DNA from: CAZVEV01 sp964625865
GTDB lineage: Bacteria; Planctomycetota; Phycisphaerae; SM23-33
Direction of reading: 5' to 3'
DNA: 5,829 nucleotides
NCBI GenBank assembly: GCA_964625865.1
Contig: CAZVEV010000344.1
Coordinates: forward strand, 1-5,829
Part shown: one piece after another, positions 1 through 5,824 of the stretch
How the letters are laid out: every line of letters begins with the position of its first letter
Numbering within the stretch: position 1 is the stretch's first letter
Made by a program: the position numbers and the translations under genes
The notes under the pieces: generated by a model
Seen by the model: only the letters and a program-made list of their open reading frames with translations
Told to the model about the DNA's origin: nothing
Database searches by the model: none

Positions 1-557
1 AAAGTGTAAAGGATGTTCATGGACCAGACTGTAAACCATGTACCGGCTTGAAAGGGACAACGACCCTCGCGTGGGAAATCCGTCGCACCGGGAACCACTG
101 GCGCTATCAGTACACCCTCGCGGCCAACGCCATGGCGCCCAGCCACATCATCATCGAGTTGAGTGACGGCGCCACCCAGGGCGAATTGACCGAACGGTCC
201 GGACCGATCGACGTCGGTGAGATCAAGAAGCACAAAGGCGGCGCCCAGGGCAACACGGACATGCCCGACGACGTCTTCGGCATCAAGTTCAACATGACCG
301 GCACCGACGAAACGGTGATCGTGTCCTTCCACTCCTACCGTGAGCCCATCTGGGGCGACTACTACAGCAAGGACGGAGGCCAGCCGAAGGCCCAGATCTG
401 GAATGAGGGCTTCGAGGCGGTCGACCCCACGGCCGTGGCGACCGACGGTTCTGTCGGCGACCATCTGCTGGTTCCGAACGGGATCATCCCTGAACCGACG
501 ACCGTCGCCCTGCTGACAGCCTTGGCGATCCTGTTGCCCCGCCGCCGGCGAGGGTGA
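1..557 (+). CDS. PEP-CTERM sorting domain protein, 5'-truncated by the window edge
   Basis: The reading frame is open from the first bases (codons from position 3) to the TGA at 555-557, so the true start lies left of the window. The first in-frame start-like codon, TTG at 48-50, lacks a convincing ribosome binding site and is not followed by a signal peptide, which such an exported protein should have. The visible part begins with a CxxC-containing stretch (GPDCKPCTG). A beta-rich extracellular-looking domain follows, with motifs such as SHIIIELSDG, DDVFGIKFNM and EPIWGDYYSKDGG. The C-terminus is a textbook PEP-CTERM tail: PEP at codons 489-497, a hydrophobic stretch TTVALLTALAILL, then PRRRRG. 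In the known family this tail directs exosortase-dependent sorting to the cell envelope. Similar domains occur, as I recall, in other PEP-CTERM proteins, but no function is known to me. The gene converges on dnaA. Confidence 0.85.
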   Translation, partial: SVKDVHGPDCKPCTGLKGTTTLAWEIRRTGNHWRYQYTLAANAMAPSHIIIELSDGATQGELTERSGPIDVGEIKKHKGGAQGNTDMPDDVFGIKFNMTGTDETVIVSFHSYREPIWGDYYSKDGGQPKAQIWNEGFEAVDPTAVATDGSVGDHLLVPNGIIPEPTTVALLTALAILLPRRRRG

Positions 558-595
558 GCCCTCGCGCGCAGCGCCCCTTGACCGCGGCGCGAAAA

Positions 596-760
596 CTACG
601 GCGCCCGGACGTCCTTGCCCGGGCGCCCGTCCCTGAGGAACTACGATGGCATACGCCCTACGGCGCTCGCGAATCCCTGCCTGGCGCCCGTCCGTGAAGT
701 ACGACTACTGCACCTACGGCGCCCGCGAATCCCTGCCTGGGCGCCCATCCGTGAAACGCC
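596..760. repeat. Three degenerate tandem copies of a GC-rich hairpin-forming repeat
   Basis: Three copies begin at 596, 658 and 714, spaced 62 and 56 bases apart. Each starts CTACGGCGC and carries a core resembling GCGAATCCCTGCCTGG followed by GCGCCCGTCCGTGAA. Copies 2 and 3 are nearly identical over about 41 bases; copy 1 is more diverged. In each copy the two ends of the core are complementary. Copy 1 has a perfect 9-bp stem GGCGCCCGG/CCGGGCGCC (600-608 with 619-627). Copy 3 has a 7-bp stem (718-724 with 739-745), and copy 2 keeps a 6-bp stem with one G-T wobble (662-667 with 683-688). The array sits between the converging ends of the PEP-CTERM gene and dnaA. It could act as a bidirectional terminator or be a REP-like intergenic element; the role is inference. 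Confidence 0.75.
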
Positions 761-778
761 GCGCTGACGCGCGACCCA

Positions 779-798
779 GCAGGGAAACCGTTCCCTGC
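779..798 (-). terminator. Hairpin immediately after the dnaA stop codon
   Basis: A perfect 8-bp inverted repeat, GCAGGGAA (779-786) and TTCCCTGC (791-798) with a 4-base loop, lies two bases beyond the dnaA stop. No T-run follows it on the minus strand, so it is not a classical intrinsic terminator. It may still end or protect the dnaA transcript. Confidence 0.45.
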
Positions 799-800
799 CG

Positions 801-2219
801 TTACGACAATTCGTCACTGAGCAGCGTCAGTACGTCCTGGGCCCGCATCGCTTTCCGCCCCATCGCGCCGGTCCACTGAAGGTCCGCGTCGTCGGCGAGG
901 GCCTTCTCCATCCGCTTGACCGCCAGGACCACCGACGAGTGGTTCTTGCCCATCGCCCGCCCGATCTCCGGATAGCTCATCGGCGTGTTGCGGCGGGCCA
1001 GGAACATCGCCACCTGCCTGGCCGCGCTGACCGTCCGGGTCCGCCGGCTCGAATGCATGTCGGCGGGGGTTATGCCGAAAAACGCCGAGACCGTCGACTC
1101 GATATCGCCGAGCGTCATCGCGCTGTCGGTCTTGGACAGGTGGTCCGCCAGGGCCGACCGCGCCATGTCGATCGTCGCCGGCGCCGTTTCCAGTGCGCTG
1201 AGGGCCGCCAGCTTGAACAGCGTGCCCTCCAACTCCCGCGCGCTGCCCCGAACGTGCCTCGCGACGTATTCGAGCACCTCGGGGGCGATGGCGAGTTTCA
1301 TCTGGTCGCTCTTGCGGCGGAGGATCTCCAGGCGGGTGGTCTTGTCGGGCGCGTCGATCTTGACGACCATGCCGGCGACGAACCGGCTGGCCAGTTGTGC
1401 GTTGAGTTGACCGACCATTCGCGGGTGGGCATCCGAGGCGAGGATGATCTGCTTTCCGGCGGCCTCGATGGCGTTGAAGGTGTGGAGGAACTCCTCCTGG
1501 ATGGCGTTCTTCGACGCGAGGAAATGCACGTCGTCGATGGCCAGCAGGTCCAGCCCGCGATACCGCGCGCGGAACTCGGCGAACTTCCTGCGCCGCAGCG
1601 CGTGGACGAACTCGTTGGTGAACTGCTCGCCCGTGACGTACCGCCACGCCAGCGGGCGCGAGTTGCGCGTCGCGCTGCCGGCCGCGTTGCAGATGCCCTG
1701 CAGCAGGTGCGTCTTGCCCACCCCGCAGGGGCCGTGAATGAACAGCGGATTAAACGCCACCTGCCCGCCGACCACCGCACGGGCCGCCGACCAGGCCAGG
1801 CGATTGGACTGGCCCACAACGAAGTCATCCAGCCGGTGTCGCATCGTCGCCGGCGGGGCGACGTAGGCCGTCCGCCCGGTCCCCGAGCGCGTGCGGGTGA
1901 CGATATCGGCCTGCACGTCCAGTTGCTTCTTGCGCAACTGGCCGCTCAGTTCCGGGTCGATCGTCACGACGACCGGGAGGTCCTTTCCGGTGGCGGCGGC
2001 CACCGCGGCGGCCACGTCGGGGGCGTAGTGCTTTTCGATCCAGTTGGCGACGAAGGGATTCGGCACGGAGACCTGCGCATGGGCGTCCGTCACGTCAACG
2101 GTCGTGCCGTGACGGAACCACGCGTTGTATTTTCGCGGTCCCAGGCGGCTCTGCAGGTCCGCGAGAATGTCTTGCGATCCCGCCGACTCGGCGCAGGGAC
2201 TGGGCGCTTGTCTGTTCAT
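801..2219 (-). CDS. dnaA: Chromosomal replication initiator protein DnaA
   Basis: This 472-residue protein is the AAA+ ATPase that binds DnaA boxes at oriC, melts the origin and recruits the helicase. Domain order is complete. An N-terminal domain I covers about residues 16-90 (WFRHGTTV, VPNPFVANWI), followed by a short linker. The AAA+ domain carries Walker A GPCGVGKT (163-170), Walker B LLAIDD (225-230), sensor I around LASD (260-263), arginine finger R279 in ASRF, and the sensor II helix RELEG with R328. C-terminal domain IV has the DnaA signature GKNHSSVV (424-431), where many relatives have GRDHTTV. The length is normal for the family. I chose ATG 2217-2219 because AAGGA lies 6 bases upstream and the extension to 2312 shows no DnaA similarity. 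dnaN is not adjacent on either side. A DnaA-box cluster upstream suggests origin location, autoregulation or both. Confidence 0.97.
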   Translation of the reverse strand: MNRQAPSPCAESAGSQDILADLQSRLGPRKYNAWFRHGTTVDVTDAHAQVSVPNPFVANWIEKHYAPDVAAAVAAATGKDLPVVVTIDPELSGQLRKKQLDVQADIVTRTRSGTGRTAYVAPPATMRHRLDDFVVGQSNRLAWSAARAVVGGQVAFNPLFIHGPCGVGKTHLLQGICNAAGSATRNSRPLAWRYVTGEQFTNEFVHALRRRKFAEFRARYRGLDLLAIDDVHFLASKNAIQEEFLHTFNAIEAAGKQIILASDAHPRMVGQLNAQLASRFVAGMVVKIDAPDKTTRLEILRRKSDQMKLAIAPEVLEYVARHVRGSARELEGTLFKLAALSALETAPATIDMARSALADHLSKTDSAMTLGDIESTVSAFFGITPADMHSSRRTRTVSAARQVAMFLARRNTPMSYPEIGRAMGKNHSSVVLAVKRMEKALADDADLQWTGAMGRKAMRAQDVLTLLSDELS

Positions 2220-2332
2220 GACCGATCCTTCGTGTTGGGCTTCAAGCCGCTCCGAGCGGCCCCAACGATCACTGAAATGCCGTGATACGTTGTCGACGAG
2301 TATTACACTCAACCAACTACGGCGAGCGATAA

Positions 2333-2359
2333 ATTATGGCCCTGGTGAAAGGGAATCAA
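2333..2359 (-). promoter_or_regulatory. Possible dnaA promoter
   Basis: On the minus strand TTGATT (2354-2359) and CATAAT (2333-2338) resemble -35 and -10 hexamers, with a short 15-base spacer. The start would be about 105-110 bases upstream of the dnaA ATG. The spacing is suboptimal, so this is a tentative assignment. Confidence 0.3.
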
Positions 2360-2379
2360 TGACCTGTCCGGCGTTTTTC

Positions 2380-2455
2380 TTGTCCACAGCCCTCAACGTC
2401 TTCGCGCTGCGGCGCTTGGCCGGCGAAATAATTTTTCGTCCACATGTTGTTCACA
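2380..2455 (+). other. oriC: Candidate oriC: cluster of DnaA-box-like sites upstream of dnaA
   Basis: Three 9-mers in the same orientation resemble the DnaA box TTATNCACA. They are TTGTCCACA (2380-2388) and TTGTTCACA (2447-2455), each one mismatch from that consensus, and TCGTCCACA (2436-2444) with two mismatches. The last two are only 11 bases apart start to start. The last overlaps the stop codon of the acetyltransferase gene. AT-rich patches lie at 2326-2338 and 2427-2437 in an otherwise GC-rich region and could serve as unwinding sequence. Location directly upstream of dnaA fits known bacterial origins. The number of boxes is low for an origin, so DnaA autoregulation of its own promoter is an alternative. 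Confidence 0.5.
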
Positions 2456-3422
2456 TTCCTTCGACAAACGCCCCGTCAGAGGCCCGCAACAGGGGTGTGG
2501 TGTACGCCTGACGCGAGAAAACGCGACGGAAACCGAGCCCCTCATACAGCGCCATCGCGTAAGCGTTCCGCGAGTCGACGGCGAGGGTCACGGTGCAGCA
2601 CTTGTCGCGTCTGGCCGCCGCCGCGGCGCGAAGCACCATGGCCCGGCCGAGCCGGCTGCCCCGAAACGCGGGGACCACGCCGACGTAGACGACCTCCGCC
2701 GACTGTGGAGACGCCGCCCCGTTGACAAGGATGCACCCGGCGGGCCGGCCGTCACACTGGACGAGCCACCACCACGACGGATGGAAGACCCCGCTGGCCT
2801 TGTGGCCGGCCAGCACGTCGCCGATGGCCCGCACGCCGCTGAGTTCAGGACAGTCCCGCGAACCGGCGTACGTCAGCGTCAACGTCTGGCACAGCTCGGA
2901 CTCGGTGAACTGGCCGCCGGCCCGCCACGTCCAGGGGCCGGCCTCGGCATCGAGCGACTCGGCGCCGCCGTCGGCGTCCGGGCCCAGCAGGTCAAGCCGC
3001 ATGTAGATCAACTCGGCCAGGTGCACCAGGCCCGCCGACTCCAGCGCCGCAATGTCCGCCGCCGCGTCGGGATGCACCAGGGCCTGGACAAACACGAGCC
3101 CGCCGTCGCACGCGGCAGCCGAGATGCGCCGCAGCAGCCTCGCCAGGGCGGCCGAGTCGACACCCGCGGCGCCGCAGCGACTGTACAGCAGCATGCCGAA
3201 CCGCCCGGGGTTCGGCACGACCATGGCCGCCGCCACCGTCCGCCTGGCGCGGCGCGCCTGCCAGAGCAGCGCTCCGGCCTGCCCGCGGTGCCTGCGCCAA
3301 AGCCGCTTCAGCGTCGCGACGCGGGAGGCCGACCGGTCACCGCTGTCGGCGGCCAGCAGCTCAAACGCCTCGCGGCGGGCCAGCCGCCCCACCGGACCGA
3401 TCTTTACTTCCGACCAGATCAT
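2451..3422 (-). CDS. GNAT-family N-acetyltransferase, likely two tandem GNAT domains
   Basis: The product is 323 residues, about twice a single GNAT domain. The C-terminal half (about 160-310) carries the acetyl-CoA-binding motif A, VGVVPAFRGSRLG at 247-259, with RGSRLG matching the pyrophosphate-binding RxxGxG/A pattern. Motif B follows: LAVDSRNAYAMALYEGLGF (281-298) with N286 and Y293, typical of GNAT enzymes. The N-terminal half (about 50-150, with RTVAAAMVV and a LESAGLVHLAELIYMRLDL end) looks like a degenerate GNAT domain without a clear acetyl-CoA loop. Two-domain GNATs include mycothiol synthase MshD, but the sequence does not support that assignment and the substrate is unknown. The start at 3420-3422 has AGGA 9 bases upstream. 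The gene runs toward dnaA with a 231-base gap and is divergent from the secreted-protein gene. Confidence 0.85.
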   Translation of the reverse strand: MIWSEVKIGPVGRLARREAFELLAADSGDRSASRVATLKRLWRRHRGQAGALLWQARRARRTVAAAMVVPNPGRFGMLLYSRCGAAGVDSAALARLLRRISAAACDGGLVFVQALVHPDAAADIAALESAGLVHLAELIYMRLDLLGPDADGGAESLDAEAGPWTWRAGGQFTESELCQTLTLTYAGSRDCPELSGVRAIGDVLAGHKASGVFHPSWWWLVQCDGRPAGCILVNGAASPQSAEVVYVGVVPAFRGSRLGRAMVLRAAAAARRDKCCTVTLAVDSRNAYAMALYEGLGFRRVFSRQAYTTPLLRASDGAFVEGM

Positions 3423-3430
3423 CGGGTACT

Positions 3431-3460
3431 ATCCTAGCGGCCCGGGCGTCGGCTGGGCAA
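3431..3460 (-). promoter_or_regulatory. Possible promoter of the acetyltransferase gene
   Basis: On the minus strand TTGCCC (3455-3460) and TAGGAT (3431-3436) are separated by 18 bases. The -10-like hexamer ends only 8 bases before the ATG, which would give an almost leaderless mRNA. The same TAGGAT contains the AGGA read above as a ribosome binding site, so both readings cannot hold at once. Confidence 0.25.
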
Positions 3461-3466
3461 GCCCGC

Positions 3467-3484
3467 CCGAGTCTCGCGACTCGG
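3467..3484. promoter_or_regulatory. Perfect inverted repeat in the divergent intergenic region
   Basis: CCGAGTC (3467-3473) and GACTCGG (3478-3484) form a perfect 7-bp inverted repeat around TCGC. It lies between the start of the acetyltransferase gene (-) and the promoter of the secreted-protein gene (+). That position suits an operator for one or both genes; the role is inference. Confidence 0.4.
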
Positions 3485-3513
3485 CCGCTGGATGTCAGGC
3501 CGCCGGTAGATGG

Positions 3514-3542
3514 TTGACATCCGCGCCGCAACAGCGTACTTT
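3514..3542 (+). promoter_or_regulatory. Probable sigma-70-type promoter of the secreted-protein gene
   Basis: A perfect -35 hexamer TTGACA (3514-3519) is followed after exactly 17 bases by TACTTT (3537-3542), a 3/6 match to the -10 box. Transcription would start near 3550, giving a leader of about 55 bases before the ATG at 3604. Confidence 0.5.
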
Positions 3543-3603
3543 TAAGTGTCCCCCGGTCAGGGCTCGCCCTGGGATCGGGCTTACAGAGCAGGAGTCACTG
3601 CGC

Positions 3604-4266
3604 ATGAAAACCGGCATGACAGCACTCGTGGTCGTCGCGATGATGATGACCGTCGCCAGCGATCAGGCCCGAACGGCCCCCCGCCCTTCGGTGATCCCCT
3701 CCGAATGGGAAGTCGAGATCAAGTACGATCGGCCCTATCCGATCAAGGTCTACCTCACCGGACAGGCCAAACCGAAGCTGTTCTGGTATCTCCGCTACAC
3801 GCTGATCAACCGCGGGCGCCAGGACATCGACATCTCGCCCAAGCTCGATCTGTACACCGAGACCGGCCAGACCCTCCGGGCATGGCGCAATGTCCCGCGG
3901 GAGGTCTACAACGCCGTCAAGACACACCACAACGATCCCCTGCTCCGGGACGACCAGGGCAGCGGCAGGCTCCTTCGCGGCGCCGACAACGCCAAGAACT
4001 GCGTCGCCCTCTGGCCGGACTTCGACCCCAAGGCGGGCAGCTTCGACATCTTCGTCGGCGGGCTGAGCGGCGAGAAGGCCGAGGTCACCCTGCCCAAGCC
4101 GATCACGGTCATGCGCCCCGACGCGACGGGCACGATGAAGCAAGTCAAGGTCAGCAAGATCATCCTGGACAAGACCCTCCGCATCAGTTGCGCCGTCACC
4201 GGCGAAGCGGCCCAGCGCATCCGCTCGCGCATCCGAATCACCAACCGCACCTGGATCATGCGGTAG
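3604..4266 (+). CDS. Secreted protein of unknown function
   Basis: The 220-residue product starts at ATG 3604, with AGGAG 9 bases upstream. The frame is open well upstream, but that part is only antisense to the acetyltransferase gene. A signal peptide is clear: MKTGMT, a hydrophobic core ALVVVAMMMTVA (7-18), and likely cleavage after S19 or A25. The mature part looks all-beta, with a WYLRYTLINRG strand pair (61-71) followed by LDLYTETGQ. This is reminiscent of Ig-like or transglutaminase-associated folds in which a tail of modified valine and tyrosine strands packs together. A second motif, RGADNAKNCVALWPDFD (125-141), leads into FDIFVGGLSGE (147-157). I recall similar proteins in planctomycetes, but no function. 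Only one cysteine (C133) remains before the end region, and a second (in ISCAV) lies near the C-terminus. There is no membrane anchor or PEP-CTERM tail, so it is probably periplasmic or released. Confidence 0.8.
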   Translation: MKTGMTALVVVAMMMTVASDQARTAPRPSVIPSEWEVEIKYDRPYPIKVYLTGQAKPKLFWYLRYTLINRGRQDIDISPKLDLYTETGQTLRAWRNVPREVYNAVKTHHNDPLLRDDQGSGRLLRGADNAKNCVALWPDFDPKAGSFDIFVGGLSGEKAEVTLPKPITVMRPDATGTMKQVKVSKIILDKTLRISCAVTGEAAQRIRSRIRITNRTWIMR

Positions 4267-4346
4267 ACTCGACAACGGCGCATCGTCGAACTGACGAGAA
4301 AACGACCCAACTCTGCGCACGGTATGTTCGCGCACATCGTTTAGCG

Positions 4347-4364
4347 GTCGATCGACAGATCGAC
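4347..4364. promoter_or_regulatory. Perfect inverted repeat upstream of the TIR gene
   Basis: GTCGATC (4347-4353) and GATCGAC (4358-4364) form a 7-bp inverted repeat around GACA; GATCGAC also occurs twice as a direct repeat (4350-4356 and 4358-4364). It lies about 40 bases upstream of the proposed -35 element and could be a regulator site. It is not followed by a T-run, so it does not look like a terminator for the preceding gene. Confidence 0.35.
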
Positions 4365-4404
4365 GCGGCCCCCCGTCGGTGCAGTGCGATTGGACGAAAC
4401 GCGC

Positions 4405-4433
4405 TTGCCTGCGAAAAGGCAACACAGTAGATT
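4405..4433 (+). promoter_or_regulatory. Probable TIR-gene promoter with an overlapping inverted repeat
   Basis: TTGCCT (4405-4410) and TAGATT (4428-4433) match 4/6 bases each of the -35 and -10 hexamers, with the ideal 17-base spacer. The -35 element is itself the left arm of an inverted repeat, TTGCCT/AGGCAA (4405-4410 with 4417-4422). A dimeric repressor could therefore occlude the promoter. The start would fall near 4440, leaving a leader of about 36 bases before the ATG at 4476. Confidence 0.4.
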
Positions 4434-4475
4434 CCCGTGTGCCCGACCGGGGCTGACACTGCCGGAGCATTGCCT

Positions 4476-5555
4476 ATGTATCCCTATCGAGTGTTTGTCA
4501 GTTACTCGCGCCAGGAGAAGCGCCTGGCCCAGACGGTACAGGAGCATCTGGTCAGCGACGCGATTGGGGCCTGTCCCATGTCGGACCGGGAGATCTGGGC
4601 CGGCACGCCGTTCGACGAGGACATCGCCCGCCAGATCTCGTTCGCGCATGTCTTCATCCCCATTCTCACCAGCGCGTCGGAGACCCGCCCGTGGGTGCAC
4701 CAGGAGATCGGCTACGCGATGGGACTGGGCGTGCCGATCCTGCCCCTGGCGCTGGACGAACTGCCCAAAGGGATGGCCGAGCGCATCCAGGCGGTCAAGG
4801 TCCGCCCCGACCTGTCCGACCTGGGAGACAAGCTCACGTCCGAGGCCCTGGACCGAGTGGTCTCGTCGTCGCAGAAGAAGTCGGCGGCCATGTTCCGCTG
4901 CGGGGACCGCCTGTACGAACGAACGAAGATCCTCGTGGAATACGCAACCGACGTCGCCCGGTTCGGCAGCCCGATGAAGGTCCGCCAGCGCATGGCGTTC
5001 AGTTCGTTCAGCCTGCCCAACAAGCGACCGGAGCACTCGGACTGGGACCACCGCGACGGGGACAACCCGCGCAGTTGGGCCGACCGTGACAAGCTCCGCC
5101 AGGAACGGGAGATCATGACGCTCCGCGCCGAGGAGGACGGCTGCGACCTGATCCTGGACCCCTTTGTCACGCTGAACGAGCAGAAGTCATCGGACACACA
5201 GGTGCGCCTCAAGCACGCACCGGACGCCACCGCTCCGCGCCTGCGGACGCTCATCGAGTTCCTCTCCGACATGCCGGACGACAAGGCCCGCGTGGTCCTC
5301 CAGAAGGGCAAGATCGACGGCAGTCTGATCGCCGTCGGCGACCTGTTCGTCGCCGAAGCCGTCGTGCCCCATTACCGGGGGGGCTACCGGCAGACGATGT
5401 TCACGCACCACGCCCCCACCGTGCTGAGCCGCGTCCGCGACTTCGACAGACTCTTTGCCGAACTGCTGGACGAACAGAACGTCGAGGGCCGATCATCTCG
5501 CGAGGTGGCTATCGACACGCTGAGAGACCTCCTGGCCGAGTGCGAGGGGCGGTAG
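4476..5555 (+). CDS. TIR-domain protein with an uncharacterised C-terminal region
   Basis: The product is 359 residues. I chose ATG 4476 because CGGAG lies 8 bases upstream and the TIR strand A follows at once; the earlier GTG at 4437 falls at the proposed transcription start. Residues 4-110 form a TIR domain: YRVFVSYSR (4-12), then DREIWAGTPFDEDIARQISFAHVFIPILTSAS, then PWVHQEIGYAMGLGVPILPL (72-91). E77 after W73 occupies the place of the catalytic glutamate of NAD-cleaving TIR domains. Bacterial TIR proteins often act in anti-phage immunity by consuming NAD+ or making cyclic ADP-ribose-type signals. Residues 140-359 have no family I can name. They include an acidic, helical part and a C-terminal block, KIDGSLIAVGDLFVAEAVV then YRGGYRQTMFTHHAPTVLSRVRDFDRLFAELL (279-331). 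There is no signal peptide or membrane segment, so it is cytoplasmic. It stands alone, without an obvious partner gene. Confidence 0.85.
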   Translation: MYPYRVFVSYSRQEKRLAQTVQEHLVSDAIGACPMSDREIWAGTPFDEDIARQISFAHVFIPILTSASETRPWVHQEIGYAMGLGVPILPLALDELPKGMAERIQAVKVRPDLSDLGDKLTSEALDRVVSSSQKKSAAMFRCGDRLYERTKILVEYATDVARFGSPMKVRQRMAFSSFSLPNKRPEHSDWDHRDGDNPRSWADRDKLRQEREIMTLRAEEDGCDLILDPFVTLNEQKSSDTQVRLKHAPDATAPRLRTLIEFLSDMPDDKARVVLQKGKIDGSLIAVGDLFVAEAVVPHYRGGYRQTMFTHHAPTVLSRVRDFDRLFAELLDEQNVEGRSSREVAIDTLRDLLAECEGR

Positions 5556-5795
5556 CACGGCCCGAGGGGGCACCTGCGTGGGCTGAAGACGACATCTCCC
5601 GCCCAGCCGGGACCCCTGGCACGCACGAGGCCGCGGCCTGAGCGACGATCTCCCGGCCGAGGGGGTAGACCCCGCCTTCGGGCGCAGCAGGCGGCTACGG
5701 GGCGGCCTCACGTCCTGGCCGCCCTCCAGCCGGCCACCGCCTGACCGCGTTCCACGTTCCGCCGACTGCAACCCATCCCCTTCTTGAGAATTCTC
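5556..5795. other. Non-coding region with degenerate repeats and hairpins after the TIR gene
   Basis: I see no convincing gene here. It contains GGCCCGAGGGGG (5559-5570) and a near copy GGCCGAGGGGG (5655-5665). It also holds GACATCTCCCG (5591-5601) and a near copy starting at 5644, and a perfect 12-bp palindrome AGGCCGCGGCCT (5628-5639). At 5662-5684 there are two small stem-loops, GGGG-TAGA-CCCC and CGCC-TTCG-GGCG, which overlap by one base. A GAGAATTCTC palindrome (5786-5795) precedes the promoter at the right edge. Confidence 0.5.
5700..5724 (+). terminator. Strong hairpin, possible terminator of the TIR gene
   Basis: GGGCGGCC (5700-5707) and GGCCGCCC (5717-5724) form a perfect 8-bp GC-only stem with a 9-base loop, about 145 bases past the TIR stop. 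No T-run follows, so intrinsic termination is uncertain. Confidence 0.3.
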
Positions 5796-5824
5796 TGGAC
5801 ACAGACAAGCATATACGGTAGAAT
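5796..5824 (+). promoter_or_regulatory. Near-consensus sigma-70-type promoter reading out of the window
   Basis: TGGACA (5796-5801) and TAGAAT (5819-5824) each match 5/6 of the consensus hexamers and are exactly 17 bases apart. The surrounding 50 bases are markedly more AT-rich than the rest of the window. The palindrome GAGAATTCTC (5786-5795) abuts the -35 box. The promoter implies a + strand gene or RNA beginning just past 5829. Confidence 0.6.

Noticed and set aside
596..760. CRISPR array
   Set aside because: Copies are diverged and unequal, spacers are short and similar to one another, and no cas gene is present.
646..879. Small + strand gene across the repeat array
   Set aside because: Its codons simply translate the repeats and then run antisense into dnaA; there is no ribosome binding site.
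939..2285. Long + strand open frame of 448 codons antisense to dnaA
   Set aside because: It is a GC-rich shadow frame of dnaA, dominated by Arg, Gly, Ala and Val with no recognisable domain; the minus-strand frame encodes complete DnaA.
2220..2312. N-terminal extension of DnaA to the upstream ATG at 2312
   Set aside because: The 31 extra residues resemble no DnaA sequence, and ATG 2217-2219 has a well-placed AAGGA.
2703..2711. Fourth DnaA box on the minus strand
   Set aside because: It has two mismatches, lies inside the acetyltransferase coding region and is about 250 bases from the cluster; chance is likely.
3052..3603. Upstream extension of the secreted-protein frame
   Set aside because: It lies antisense to the acetyltransferase gene and would bury the clear signal peptide that begins at 3604.
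4269..4289. Terminator after the secreted-protein gene (TCGAC/GTCGA)
   Set aside because: The stem is only 5 bp with an 11-base loop and there is no T-run.
3595..4470. Long minus-strand frame of 291 codons opposite the secreted-protein gene
   Set aside because: It is a shadow frame; the + strand frame has a ribosome binding site, signal peptide and promoter.
4437..4475. GTG start for the TIR gene at 4437
   Set aside because: There is no ribosome binding site, and it falls at the predicted transcription start; ATG 4476 has CGGAG upstream and begins right before the TIR fold.
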